Assembly (NCBI RefSeq): GCF_002994745.2
Contig: NC_037091.1
Span: forward strand, 54,855,612 to 54,919,611
DNA length: 64,000 bases
Direction: 5' to 3'
Origin: Rosa chinensis
Taxonomy: Eukaryota; Streptophyta; Magnoliopsida; Rosales; Rosaceae
Below are positions 11,309 to 22,600 of the stretch, one piece after another; the first letter of the stretch is position 1, and each line of letters opens with the position of its first letter. Below the pieces are notes generated by a model that worked only from the letters and a program-made list of their open reading frames with translations, ran no database searches and had not been told where the DNA came from. The translations under genes were made by a program, and so were the position numbers.

Positions 11309-12269
11309 AATTATACTATATATAAAAGATGAGTTCACTATTCATTCTGCGTTACTGTTCATTCGGATGAGAAAAGACTATTATGCCCTCAGTTGGATAT
11401 TTTTTACGCCTCTGCCACTGACCTATTGTTTTTACTCTCTCTTCCTCGGTTCCTCCAGAAGCCTCCCAGACCGACTTTTTTGCTCTCTTTTTTCTTCCTC
11501 CTGCTTTCTAAACAGCCTCAGATGACTGCCTCCTTAACTGCGGCTTTTCCTCCAACGCCACCTTCTTCAACGACTTCTTCAGCGGAGATTTCAATTCCGG
11601 CTCGGGTTTTGTCTTCAACAACAAAATCGCACCTCCAAACTCACCCTCTCCTTACCACACAGCAAGAGGTCTCACCACTGCTTCAAGCTATGGCTTAAGC
11701 ATCAGGAAAATTGGAACTCACTTGGTAAGTTTTCATTCCTCACCGTTTTCGGCTCAGGGTTTTGATTTGGTTGAAAACCCTTTGTTTTCTTTGGAGAAAA
11801 ACGTTGTGGGTTTTAGTTTTCTTGGATATTGCTTATGTATGTGTGTGAAAGTTTGAATCTTTGGTAAGTTTTTATAGAGATGAGCTCGAATTTTGATTGA
11901 GATTGGAGATGGATGAGTTCGACCATGAATCTAACCCACAACTTTATGATATTAACCATAAAGGAGGTTTGATCAGGTTTCAATATTATTAACCTCATGA
12001 TTATGATATTATTAAGAATATATCCTTTTCATTTTTTATTCACAGTAGTTTAAACCAACTTTTATTGTTCATAAATCAATTGAATCAATTTAAACACAGT
12101 ATACGTTTTGTCAATCAACAGTTTTGATGTCACTTAATGTAAAGATTTCATTGATTACTTATATCTCCTACAGTTTCAAATTCCAAAATTTTGTTTTCAT
12201 ATATCAAATACTCATTTATCAATTAAATTTGAATAAACTAATACATTTGTTATATGATTTCAGCTTTGA

Positions 12270-12640
12270 TGATATAATGGAACCTGTGCTGATACGTGCA
12301 ATGGAATCTTACAAATGTCATTATAAGATCAGAGTTCGAATATCAAGATTGTGGAGAGCAAAAAGTACAATACTGACAAAAATGATGGTCTGCAATGCGT
12401 TTTGGTTGATGAAATGGTAATTTTCTTACCTGCAATTATTTTTATCTGTTATGTTCTATCTCGATGTTGTGGAATTGGAAAATGTCACTATGTTCCATTT
12501 CAAATTGTCTCTCTGCAACTGATTTCTTTTTTCTTTTCCATTTAATACAGGGTGATGCAGTTCATGCAATTGTAACTGAATCTGATTACCACTTGGTTCA
12601 CAAAAAGCCAGGAGAGTTACAAAATTGTTGATCATTAAGT
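12270..12640 (+). pseudogene. RPA70-like DNA-binding OB-fold fragment (Helitron-borne), part 1
   Basis: Exon-like segments read KIRVRISRLWRAK...CVLVDEM up to a donor at about 12418, then after an acceptor near 12550 GDAVHAIVTESDYHLVHKKP. This is the first OB-fold layout of Helitron-borne RPA large subunit-like proteins (WxIxVRVxRLW, then LLDExGxxIxA). A stop follows (ELQNC stop). Further downstream, FPPIPQHRFYFVDFDQLR (about 12695-12750) matches the next conserved segment. A CACTA insertion at 12912 separates it from part 2. Confidence 0.6.
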
Positions 12641-13173
12641 GCAAGTGTACTTCAATGCAAAAACTATCTTTGAATCAGTTGAAGAAAGCTTCCCACCAAT
12701 TCCACAACATCGGTTCTATTTTGTAGATTTTGACCAGCTAAGGGCACACATTAACAACAATACAATTCTCTCAGGTGAATGAACAAACTACAAATAATAA
12801 ATCTTTATTCATTATATGACATTTAATAATCTTCACTAACAGAATCTTTGTTTGTTTGTTTTTTTTTTTAATGCAAGATGTTTATAGCTGTTTGAAGTCA
12901 GTTCTACCAGTCACTACTAGAATTTTGGTCTTAGACATCACGACAATTACATTGGTGAGAAATTCACGCGATGTAAAAAAATGTCATTAACATCGATTCC
13001 TCAAATTCTGATTTATATTCATAAAATTGACATCGTTTATTACTGTTGACCGATGTCTATAATTTGATTCTGAAATTGGAAAAAAACACGGAAAAGATTA
13101 AGTTTAAAATTTTGACACGCGGGGAACAAAATTTCCATTCCACGCACACTTTGTCAGTTTTCCCACTTCTATC

Positions 13174-13319
13174 TTGTCACTTCACCCAATTTTCACACAC
13201 TCCCTCTTCTTCGAAACCGTAGCTCTCCACCCCATTACCTTCCTCTGCGCTCACTCCTGCTACTATCTCTTTCTCATTAACCACCTCCAACCCCTCGCCG
13301 GCGCTATCGCCTCCACCCG

Positions 13320-13365
<46 letters not shown>

Positions 13366-13600
13366 AAGATCTCAGAAGATTTCAATCTGGCAAAGCACCC
13401 TCTACAACATGTTTCGTTCTGAATTAATCGTGCTAATGGTGAGTCACTGCGACTGAATTCTTTGTTTTCTATTTGGGTCCTGAGAATTTTGGGGGTTTTC
13501 AATTTTAGGGTTTTAATTATAGATGAGTGGAGATTTGGGGATACCTGTGTTCCCTGAAGAAGACTGGAATCACATGATAAAATGGGTAAGCTCAGAAGAT
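13174..13600 (+). other. unrecognised 5' exon-like region inside the CACTA
   Basis: A C-rich leader with a long CT microsatellite (13326-13366) leads into an exon-like piece with a donor-like GTGAGT near 13438, and then a short frame starting MSGDLGIPVFPEEDWNHMIKW (13523-13585) followed by a GTAAGC donor. It could be the promoter and first exons of a third captured gene, or the 5' part of the element's own transcript. I do not recognise the peptide. Confidence 0.35.
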
Positions 13601-13865
13601 GGAAGCCTTCGCCCTCTTCGTGTTCCCCCTCAACCCTTCCTTCAGATCCATTCCCTAGAAGAATTGCCTCCCACAGCTCCAGCATCTGGTTTTGGGGTTA
13701 TGGTTCTTCTGGTTTTAGGGTTAAGGTTCTTTTGGTTTTGAGGTTTTTTTTTTGTTTGGACGGCTTAGGTTTTTTCATAGTCAGATAAATTTTTGTACTA
13801 GCTCTTTTTGTTTACAAAGCCTTTTATGAATTATTTATTTATTTATTTTTATGATTTTCGATTCA

Positions 13866-15495
13866 GTTACCAGGTATTGCATTGGAGGAATAAGGTGCTG
13901 GAGGGCATCTGCAACAGAGCTGTCTGATTTTGGATGTTTTACGATAATGACTTGTGGTGTCATTCTTTTGGAGCAAACAGGTTAGGAAAGCCTTCTATGT
14001 GCTTTTTTCAAAAATAGTAGTGTTAAATATTCATGAAGCATCTAACTAAAGCCAGTTTTCAGGGATTATTAGAATGTTATCCCAATTCCCATCAATTAGA
14101 ACAAGAGTCGGATCACTGTACTAACTAGTCTTTTTATCTATTCTTTGGGTTGTTTCAGATATCAGCTTAATATATCACATGATTCGTGGTCAAGGAACAC
14201 TCAAATTGTATGTTGTGGTGTACAATGTGTTGGAGGTAATTGAGATTTTGAACCTATGATCTAATATATGTTATACCCTTGTTCTTCAGAAATATATAAA
14301 TATGTATACTTGACCCTTTAAGAAGGTAGAAGGCCTGAGGCAGAAGTAAAATAGAATTCAAATATTCATTTTGAAGCATTGTTGTTGACAACAGTGTCTA
14401 TATACAGTTACTTTTTTTTTTTTTTTTTTCTGCACTTTGCGATTCAGACTTACAAAAAGGAACATAGATGAAGAAACAAAAATTATCAAAAAACATTTTT
14501 TACACCAACTAGTGAAAGGTTATTACCATAATCAAGGGTCAAAAGTCTGGCCCTATCTCACTCATTCATGTTAGAATGGCTCACTTATGATGAACAGACA
14601 GTGGGTGGATGGTCTAATATCAGTCCATCAGTTTGATATGTTGTGATTGCACTACTCTGTTACAGTGTTTTAGCTAACACTCATGTTACTGATTCTTGCC
14701 CCTGCATACAGATATATGACAAACTACTTTAGAGTTTTAATGGAAATGTATTGCAAACTCTATTTAACTCAGCAGACGGACTTGGTAGTTGTCCAACAAA
14801 AAACATGAGATTCTGGATTTGGAGATTTACTTGTGACCAAGCTTTAGCTGTGACTGCCTCAAATATCCTTACTTTAAAAATTTATGATTTTTGTTCTAGT
14901 ATTTACCCTTCAATGTCATTGGATCCTTGACTCTACGTACTTGTTCATTCATTTATCCTCTTAGTTTAGGCAATTACTTTGTCAAACTGCATTGTTGCTC
15001 ACAATAATGCCTTGTTCGCTTTGATGGTGTCCTATAACTTTGCCGAGATAAAAAGCAATGTGTTCAAACAATATAGTTAGGAAAACATTCATAGCCTGTA
15101 TACTTTGTTGAGTTTGCTTCTTTTTATTGTCTTATAGCCACTATATTAATTAAACTAGATGTGGTTTAGTGTCCGATGAATTAAATTAGATTAGTTTTAT
15201 ATTCTTTTCAGATGGTCCTAAATCCTCTTTGATTTTATTTTATTTTTTGTTTGTGACCAGATTCTGTGGAGAGGTTCCACATTTCTGCATTTATCATATT
15301 CATCCTAGCTCAAAACATTCTGGGGGAAACATTTGATGGGAAACTGTTTTACCATTTGGGTACTGCAGAACGCTGGTGTGGTATTTGTCTGTGAAATGAT
15401 TATCTATATCGTAAAGCACTCGTTCATTGCTAAGTTCAATGACATAAAGCCCTTTGCATACTCTTCAGTTTCTTGAAGGACCTATGCAAGCAGGT
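13866..15495 (+). pseudogene. captured TAPT1/POD1-like gene fragment
   Basis: Several exons with introns retained read as the TAPT1 family (POD1 in Arabidopsis, an ER membrane protein): SATELSDFGCFTIMTCGVIL to about 13980, DISLIYHMIRGQGTLKLYVV from 14159, FNGNVLQTLFNSADGLG near 14735-14785, AITLSNCIVAHNNALFALMV from 14970, DSVERFHISAFIIFILAQN from 15263, and MIIYIVKHSFIAKFNDIKPF from 15400. The order matches the family. Stops (for example TAG within IYDKLL-stop-SFNGN) and missing exon parts show it is not functional. Retained introns mean DNA-level capture, not retrotransposition. Confidence 0.8.
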
Positions 15496-15635
15496 ACTGT
15501 TTTGTTCAAATTGTGGATAGCTTTCTTATATTATTTGTTGAGTTTAGATCAGTTCAGCAAATGTTGACTTATGATTCTAAATTACACTACTCACCCAAAC
15601 TGTTTTGTGTTTTTTTTCTTTTTTTTTGGCTTAAA

Positions 15636-16263
15636 GAGTGGGATTGGACGTTGGAAAGGTGGAAGTGCGGGATGAGAACCTGAATATCGTGGCAGACACT
15701 CAAACAAGATCAAGAGCTTTGCCTACTTTCATCAACTATACTCGTGATGGTATAGAGGTACATGTATAGTCATGAGTTTTAATTTGATCAGCTCACTGGA
15801 AGTGCTTCCATTAATTTGGAATTTCATGTTGTGATTTCTATTGAAATGCTGGTCTTCCATAATAGTTACTTGACCTGCATATATGAAAGGAAATGGAGAC
15901 ATTGGAAATTAAAAAAGCAGAGGCCTATTGTATTTATTGAGATCATGCATTGATAGATATAGTTACCAAATATGGACTGTATTTGGTGCAAAAGTAATTA
16001 GCCCTATTACTTTTACTCTTCAACTGCATAAGTATAAGTTATTGATAGCTGACATGTAATGTATATTCCTAGATAAGATGGTGCTATGTTAAAGAAATTC
16101 ATCGCTTTCACGTGTAATGTAACCATAATATCAACATAGAGGTGTCTTTTATATTAATGTTTCTTCTTTTTTGTAGGATGACTTTGCTTTTAGGACACCC
16201 AAGTTCTGGCAAATCTACTTTGCTCACGACTCTTGCAGGAAAACTGGACTCCAGCTTAAAGGT
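15636..16263 (+). pseudogene. captured PDR-type ABCG transporter fragment
   Basis: Two exon pieces: [20 protein letters not shown]...[18 protein letters not shown] (15640-15765), then after an intron [19 protein letters not shown] followed by AGKLDSSLK (16178-16261). These are the pre-NBD segment and the Walker A region (GHPSSGKST) of plant pleiotropic-drug-resistance (full-size ABCG) transporters. Only the region around the first ATP-binding loop is present; no Walker B or membrane parts follow. It lies just downstream of the TAPT1 pieces on the same strand. Confidence 0.75.
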
Positions 16264-16754
16264 TAGTGGTTGGTGAACATCGTCCATAAGCATATATATC
16301 ACTTTTTTCTGTGTGCGCTCGTGTGTTCCCAATGCATAGCAAATTAGTCATTTCTGCTCAACTAGGCACCCATCTCAATTTGTCATCGATGATTTCAGTT
16401 TTGAATGTCTCGTTTGGTTAACAAAAATCAATCACTTGGGAAATACACACACATGCACCAGCTGCTTACTGTGACTAGCTACCGTTGAGCTATATATATA
16501 TATATATATATATGTGAACCATATGCTTTTGTAACTTTGTTGTCACTCTTCCCTTGACTGATGCCAAATTAATTTTAGGTACGTACCTTGAAGCTTTATT
16601 CATGCCTAACCTTCCACTCTTATCTTTGTGAAGACCAAACTAAAGCCTTAATTTATTTTGTACCATGCGGCCAGCTTAGAGACGATTGCTTGTTTATAAT
16701 CACGAATCCTTTTACCTGATGATTATGACTTATGTTATTCTATATGTTTTTAGC

Positions 16755-16830
16755 GGGCAGCAAAGACTCGGAAAAGATACACCCAAGAACAACTTGACGA
16801 GGTGCATATTGAAGTGGCTAACTATTTGTA
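16755..16830 (+). other. exon-like tail inside the CACTA
   Basis: After an AG near 16754 the frame reads RAAKTRKRYTQEQLDEVHIE...VANYL and stops near 16830. It is basic and short, and I do not recognise the source. It may be the last exon of a chimeric transcript through the captured pieces, followed by a 3' UTR-like stretch to about 17080. Confidence 0.3.
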
Positions 16831-17929
16831 GACTTTGCTTTAGATGGAGACTAGCAAAGTGATTTTGAGTCAGGCTAGTTAGATTTTTTGTGAGCCATTT
16901 TGGAGTAGTTGTACTGTTATAGCAACTGTGAACAAAACTACATGTACACTTATTGCAATGGTATGTTTTAGGCTAGCCTTGAAGTAGGTTAGGGTCTTTT
17001 TGCCTATTTTTTGAACTATTAACATTTCTGATGTTGGATACAAATTAATGCAATGCCCCATATTCAAATTATTTGAAATTTCATGTTGTCAAATATGGAT
17101 TAGATCGATTTTGTAGTAGCAATTACAAAGTTGGTGGACATCATGCTCATGTAGAGGACATGATGTATATACGCCTATTTCAAATCAGTATTAAACTACA
17201 AAAACGATGTCATTAAAGAGATAATACATTAGATTGGAAACAAAAATCGATGTCTCTTTATTAAGTGCACATCGAGTTATTAAGTAAGAAACGATGTAAA
17301 ACAACCCAATGAACATCGACTTATTAAGTAAGAAACGATGTAAAACAAATCAAAAGACATCGATTTATTAAATGAAAAACGATGTTTAACAGAATAATGA
17401 ACATCATTTATGTAATACAAAAGAATGTAAATTCAATCTTAAATAGTGTGATATATGACAAGTACCCATAAAGCTTGTAAACAGCAGGCAAATTTCAAAA
17501 ACATCGATGTCTAAGAATATATTACACATCGTTTCTAGAATGAGTAACGATGTTAAAATGAATGCTAATGCTATTAGACCTATATTTCGTTAAGCATTAA
17601 ATGCATAAATATGAAGGTTTAACAATATCTAAAAGCACCAATTTGTGATCATAATAGCAATTTAACATTGATTCTGGAATCTAATCCGATGTTTATTGTT
17701 GTATGGGACATCGGTTTTTAACCGATGTCTATTTTTTGGCGATCTTTTACATCACTCACTAACACATGTGTACAAAAAATTTTTTACATCGGTTTCTGGC
17801 CGATGTATATGAGAAAAATTCTAGTAGTGAGTGCATCAAGCTCCTGTCAAGGATAAAGAGGAATCAAAATGTGAAATTTATCTACAAAACTTAAGGTAAA
17901 ATTTTCATAAACTAGATCAAAATTAAATC

Positions 17930-18120
17930 TGCTATATTTTCCAGAAAAAGAAAAAATGAAACTAACTCTTCAAATTCAAAATCTAGAAGAGAAGATCTTA
18001 GAGTCACTCTCTGGGGTAACATTGCCAAACAGTTTGACATACAGAGCATTAAAAAACTGTCTCCACCAGTGCTCATAGTGTTGACCAGTTTAAAGATTAA
18101 GGAGCTCATGGGGTAAGCAT
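17930..18120 (+). pseudogene. RPA70-like OB-fold fragment (Helitron-borne), part 2
   Basis: Reads RVTLWGNIAKQFDIQSIKKL followed by SPPVLIVLTSLKIKE. This matches the second DNA-binding OB fold of RPA large subunit-like proteins (VELTLWG.FA..FD ... PVVIAVTS..VK). It is the continuation, on the other side of the CACTA insertion, of the fragment at 12270-12640. The exon then meets a GTAAG donor near 18113. Confidence 0.6.
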
Positions 18121-18339
18121 TATTCCAAAAAAAAAAAATTCCTTCTGTTTTCTTTTATATACAGGCTGCCATCCTTCTATAATCTTCTATACCTTTCTTC
18201 TATAATCTTCTATTTCCTTAATTACAGGCTTCTATAATCTTCTATTTCCTTAATTATAGGCTGATGTTGCTGTTAATGAGAAGCTCGATTGCTGGTATCT
18301 CTGTCTTAACACAGTAGAAGGCACCGCATTCTGAGACCT

Positions 18340-20160
18340 TGATGATCAATTGGACCGGTTTCAAGTATCGTTCGAAAGCCTTCTTTACTATTCATTTTGG
18401 GAAACTTTTAAACTTTTGATTTTGTGAAATTGAGCTCATTTGATCAAATCTGAGGATCCAATTGAGCAATCAGAGATATATGAAAGACTCCAGGTAAGCT
18501 TCTTATTTGATCAAATGGTTTGACATTTTGGGTGCAATTGATTGGGTTTTTCAATTTCGATGCATGTTGGTTTTTTTACTTTATAGCTTCCAGAGTTCTT
18601 CCTCAATTACAGTCTGCCATTCTTCTATAACCGTCTTATTCAATGGCTGCCAGTTCTAGGTGATAGCTGAGAGAGTGATTTAGAATAGAAAAGAGAGCAG
18701 CAGGCGAAGGAACAGTGATTGTGGGTGATGTCACATCGATCTCCCAGTTTTGGTAGTTGATCGATAGACAGAGAGAGAGGGTTCGATCGATAGACTAAAG
18801 GAGAGAGGGGTAGAGTACCAGTTTGATCATAGAGATGGAAAAAGGCTTTATCACCTGCTCGGGACATCAACTTGAAGCTTGAACAGGTGAAGGAAAGTAC
18901 TACCTTTTAGGTAATTTGAGGGATGCATTTATCTCTCTCTGGGATTGATTGCATGTAATTTTGTATCATTTGTTTTGAGTTTTGGGAGTGCTTTTCATGT
19001 TTGTGGTTTCTGGGTCTATTTACATGGTGAGCTCCTTACAGTATATGCTGGTAAGGAATATGAAGGCAGGGTAAATCGAATTCAAAATTGAATGCCTTTC
19101 TTTGAACTTGAGTATTCAGCATAGGAAAATCATATTACTCTGGCAAAACTTGCAAGCTCTGCCTACTTTTTGTATCTTCTATTAATGATTATGTCTGGGA
19201 TTTTGGTTTACTTTTTAATATCATACTAAAGGGTCAATTATTATAGTACTAAGCTTTTAAAATCTGATTCGAGTATCTCCAGGGCTACAGCACATAGTAC
19301 AAATGGAAAAGAAAAAAAAGCTAATATGTAACTGATGCATAAAAGTTAATTTTAAATCCTAAACTGAATTAATATATTCATCTTATTTAATTTTCCATAT
19401 ATTCATTGCATTTAAACACAGCTGATCACAAGAAAAACAGCAGAAGAAGAATGTAGGTCGTTTCATATATTTGTATCAACTGTAGGTAGAATCAACAATC
19501 TGTTACTTTATTTTATTGAATGATGCATAATGAGATTTAACCTATTTGGAATTTCTCTCATGCCGCAATTCATATATATTTTTTTCCATAATATGTATAT
19601 GAGCCTTTAATTCTTTTTAAGGCTATTACACTGTTGCACCACCAGGCTATTAAATGGAAGATAATTGCAATGGCATGTTATACTTAAAATCATGCTCTGT
19701 TCTGAGTCATATGGCATCATGTTTGCTTGCATGTCCTGACCATAATCAGATTAAGGAATAACTTTATCAAGAAAAGAGAGGCCAATGTAACAGGAATAAC
19801 CAAGTGAACCCATTGAAAGTAAACTGCCTACATTTTACAACTGAAGTTTTACTCAAATTACAAGTCTATATACCTATGTGTTAGCAGTTTTTGTAACTAC
19901 TTCTTGATGTGCGTTGTTATATCAGGCAATCTGGAGCAGGAAGCAAGGTGATATGACAACACCAGCTTAAACTAAGCAACAGCAACATGAGATGAATATC
20001 CCTACACTTTGTTTATCAATATTGTATACCTTTAAGTTTTAGGGTTTATCAACTTTGATTTGAAATTATTGATTATGGGGAGAAATTCGTCTGACATATC
20101 CTAATTATACAGCTAAAGAATTCAAAAGCTGTACCGACTGCAAAGGCTACGTAATTATAA
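18340..20160. other. Helitron interior without recognised gene
   Basis: AT-rich sequence with short repeats (for example CTTCTATAATCTTCTAT, several times between 18175 and 18245). No supported coding region. It ends in the Helitron 3' hairpin. Confidence 0.4.
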
Positions 20161-20298
20161 CGGAAATCCCCGCGGCAAAGCGCGGGCGCTATTCCTAGTT
20201 AGATTCCAAGATGAGACTCTGGCTTTTAGTGAATGATTAGGTTCACACCGTCACTCACAATCGCACATGTACCATATGAACCCAACGCTAGGAGTACA

Positions 20299-20522
20299 GT
20301 AAACTTTAGTGAACATTATTTCATCTTCAAATGTGGTAAGCACCAAGTTTTAATCCAATCTTTCTTTCTTCTATAAAATGTGCTTCTTGCTTGTTAATTC
20401 AAATTAATACCAAGTTTACTGTGAACATTATATCATCTTCAAATGTGGTAAGCACCAAGTTTTAATCCAATCTTTCTTTCTTCTATAAAATGTGCTTCTT
20501 GCTTGTTAATTCAAATTAATAC
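20299..20522 (+). repeat. tandem duplication, two copies of about 112 bp
   Basis: A segment containing GGTAAGCACCAAGTTTTAATCC and ending TTCAAATTAATAC occurs at about 20299-20410 and again at 20411-20522 with very few differences. It is next to the Helitron end and no function is evident. The rest of 20199-20832 holds nothing recognisable. Confidence 0.8.
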
Positions 20523-21087
20523 TATGTTACTTCTGGCTTCCAATAACGATCTAGTATATCATGAGGTTCTAACGGGCACTAGTTCCTCTAAAAATTAACC
20601 AGTTTCATATTTATATAAAAATGCAACACATGCATATAGGGGAGACAAATCATACAAGCTATGTTTAGTCCAGTCCTTTTAACTCATCTCTTATTTGAAA
20701 TTTTTTTTTTTTAAGGGGAGCTTCATTAATAATCAAACTGTGCGATAGTAACATATGTGCATATATGAGTACAGACAGGTAAAGGTGTTGAGTACTATTT
20801 TCGACTTACCTTATAATATCCGAACAACTAAATTAAAAAAAGGGTCCTTGCCCAAAAGCACCAAAATGAGCAAAACTTTTCCCACTTACCCCAGCAACAG
20901 TTTTTCATTCCCACTAACCCAATTTTAAGGAAAATGACTATTTTGCCCATAACTTAATTAAAGAATTACAAGCTTCTCTCCCTCCCTCTCCCTCCGGTAT
21001 CCACCTCCAGCACGACATCACTCTATCTCTCTCTCTCTCTCCCCTCCTCCGATCTCTCTCTCCCTCTCTCTCTACCCCCCAAATCAA

Positions 21088-21558
21088 ATGAGACGAACTC
21101 CGTCGTACGGACGCCACCGCAACTCCAGCTCCGATGCTCGGAGCAAGCCTGACCGCTACCCCTACTCGCCTACCCCCTCATCCTACTCCGACGCATCCAT
21201 TGCACGCAAGTCCACCTCCGGCCAGACCACCTCCGCCCTCCGCAAGATCCGCCAAGCCCCCTCCGTCAAAGTCTCCGATCTCCGCTCCCTTATCCACGAA
21301 GACTCCGACCAACCGCAGCCGTCTGATGCCTCCAAGCTAGTCGTCCTCCGCGGCCGCGTCCAAGCCACACCCGACGCCGACGGAACCTATAAGAGCCTCA
21401 AGTCCAGCCCGATCATCAACCCCGATAATAACGAGAACACCACCATCGACGCCGTCATCGTTCAGAGGACGCAACGGGTGCGTTTAGCGTTTTTGATTTT
21501 CGTTCTTGCTAAGCAAGTTTCGGAGTCACAAATCCGAGTCACCGGCGCCGGCTTTTGA
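21088..21558 (+). pseudogene. SPL2-like E3 ubiquitin ligase fragment captured by the MULE
   Basis: The ORF has a Ser/Arg/Tyr-rich start (MRRTPSYGRHRNSSSDAR) and then a segment very like Arabidopsis SPL2 (a membrane RING-type E3 of the SP1 family): ALRKIRQAPSVKVSDLRSLI, LVVLRGRV, and VIVQRTQ. After the codons for QRTQ the match stops at a donor-like GTGCGT (about 21478); the remaining codons to 21558 are read-through of intron-like sequence. The membrane segment expected before ALRKI, the rest of the GIDE domain and the RING are missing. The unusual N-terminus may come from another gene. A CT-rich leader lies just upstream. Confidence 0.65.
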
Positions 21559-21814
21559 CTTGGGTGCCCAGTAACCTCCAAAAACCTCCAGATCTGGATC
21601 TTCTGTTGACTCTTTGTCAGAGACGAAGACTGTATCCCTCTGCAATTTTCTTTTTCCGTCTGAGATCGACCGCTCTTCTTCCTTTTTTCCTTTTTTTTTT
21701 GGACGACGTCCTTTTTTTTTTTGGACAACAATTTTTTTTTTTAATAGATAACATGGGGCAGGAGGCCTATAATCAAAGAAAAAAGAAAAAAAAATGTTTT
21801 ATTTGGGAGCAATA

Positions 21815-22360
21815 GACGTCTATTGGAGGGCAATAGACGTTTTGAATTGATGTAATCTCTGCGTTTTTTTTCTTTAATGGAAGTTTTATTTGTTTAATGT
21901 AGAAAAATTAGTTTTCATTCCGGCGATCGAAAGTTGTATTGGGGGGCAATAGACGTCTATTGAGGGGCAATAGACGTTTTGAATGTCTATTGCTCTCTAA
22001 TTGACGTCTATTACACATCTATTGGAGGGCAATAGACGGCTATTGGGGGGCAATAGACGTTTTGAATTTATGTAATCTCCTTGTTTTTTTCTGTAATCAA
22101 AGTTTTATTTGTCTAAATTTTTGGAGATTAGTTCTCATTTTAGCAACTGAAAGTCCTATTGGGGGGTAATAGACGTCTATTGGGGGCAATACAGGCTGAT
22201 GGTCGTCTATTGGGGGGCAATACATGGCTGATAGTCGTCTATTGGAGGGTAATAGACGTCTATTAGGGGGCAATAGACGTCTATTGGGGGGCAATAGACG
22301 TCTATTGGGGGGCAATAGAGGTTTATTGCCCATCTACTAGGGGGCAATAGATGTCTATTG
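21815..22360 (+). repeat. 21 bp minisatellite with palindromic core AATAGACGTCTATT
   Basis: The unit GGGGGGCAATAGACGTCTATT recurs with a 21 bp period, most regularly at 22245-22312, and in looser form from 21815 on. The core AATAGACGTCTATT is its own reverse complement. It lies inside Pack-MULE 1. Confidence 0.85.
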
Positions 22361-22410
22361 GGGGCAAAAAAACTTTCCGGTGAGATTTTCAGCAAATTCC
22401 GGTGGGCGGC

Positions 22411-22600
22411 AGTAGGTGACCGAAATCCGGCGACCGGTGACCGGAATCCGGCGAAAGTTGGCCGGAATCCGGCGAAAGTTGGCCGGAATCCGGCGAACGT
22501 TGGCCGGAATCCGGCGGCCGGTGACCGGAATCCGGCGGCCGGTGACCGGATTCCGGCGGCAGGTGACCGGAATCCGGCGGCCGGTGACGGGCTCCGGCGA
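22411..22600 (+). repeat. GC-rich 21 bp minisatellite (CCGGAATCCGGCG units)
   Basis: About nine tandem units of 21 bp, each built on GTGACCGGAATCCGGCGGCCG or TTGGCCGGAATCCGGCGAAAG variants. Open in several frames on both strands only because the period is a multiple of three. A CT-rich run follows (22610-22648). Confidence 0.85.

Larger units (their letters stand above)
12912..17829 (+). mobile_element. CACTA transposon carrying captured host gene fragments (TSD AGT)
   Basis: The ends are perfect short inverted repeats: CACTACTAGAATTTT at 12912-12926 and its complement AAAATTCTAGTAGTG ending at 17829. The flanking triplets are AGT at 12909-12911 and AGT at 17830-17832, the 3 bp target duplication typical of CACTA. 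Subterminal regions on both sides (12940-13070 and 17180-17800) carry many copies of ACATCG/CGATGT in both orientations. The interior (13.2-16.9 kb) holds exons and introns from at least two host genes in the same orientation (TAPT1/POD1-like and PDR-type ABCG) plus exon-like pieces at both sides. No transposase is recognised, so it is non-autonomous. Confidence 0.85.
11309..20198 (+). mobile_element. Helitron (non-autonomous, RPA-carrying) with nested CACTA
   Basis: The 3' end is diagnostic: a 6 bp GC hairpin (CCCGCG at 20169-20174, CGCGGG at 20181-20186) is followed by CGCTATTC and the terminus CTAG at 20195-20198, then T. The 5' end near 11309-11330 (TTATACTATATATAAAAG) matches the usual Helitron 5' start TCTATACTATTATAAAAG, although the leading TC is not clear. 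Inside are two fragments of a replication protein A large subunit-like gene, which plant Helitrons often carry. No Rep/helicase gene is seen. More than half of the length is the CACTA element at 12912-17829 inserted between the RPA fragments. Without it the Helitron would be about 4 kb. Confidence 0.75.

Noticed and set aside
13263..13685. Minus-strand ORF of 140 codons
   Set aside because: Its Arg/Glu-rich end is the CT microsatellite read backwards, and the real exon-like features are on the plus strand.
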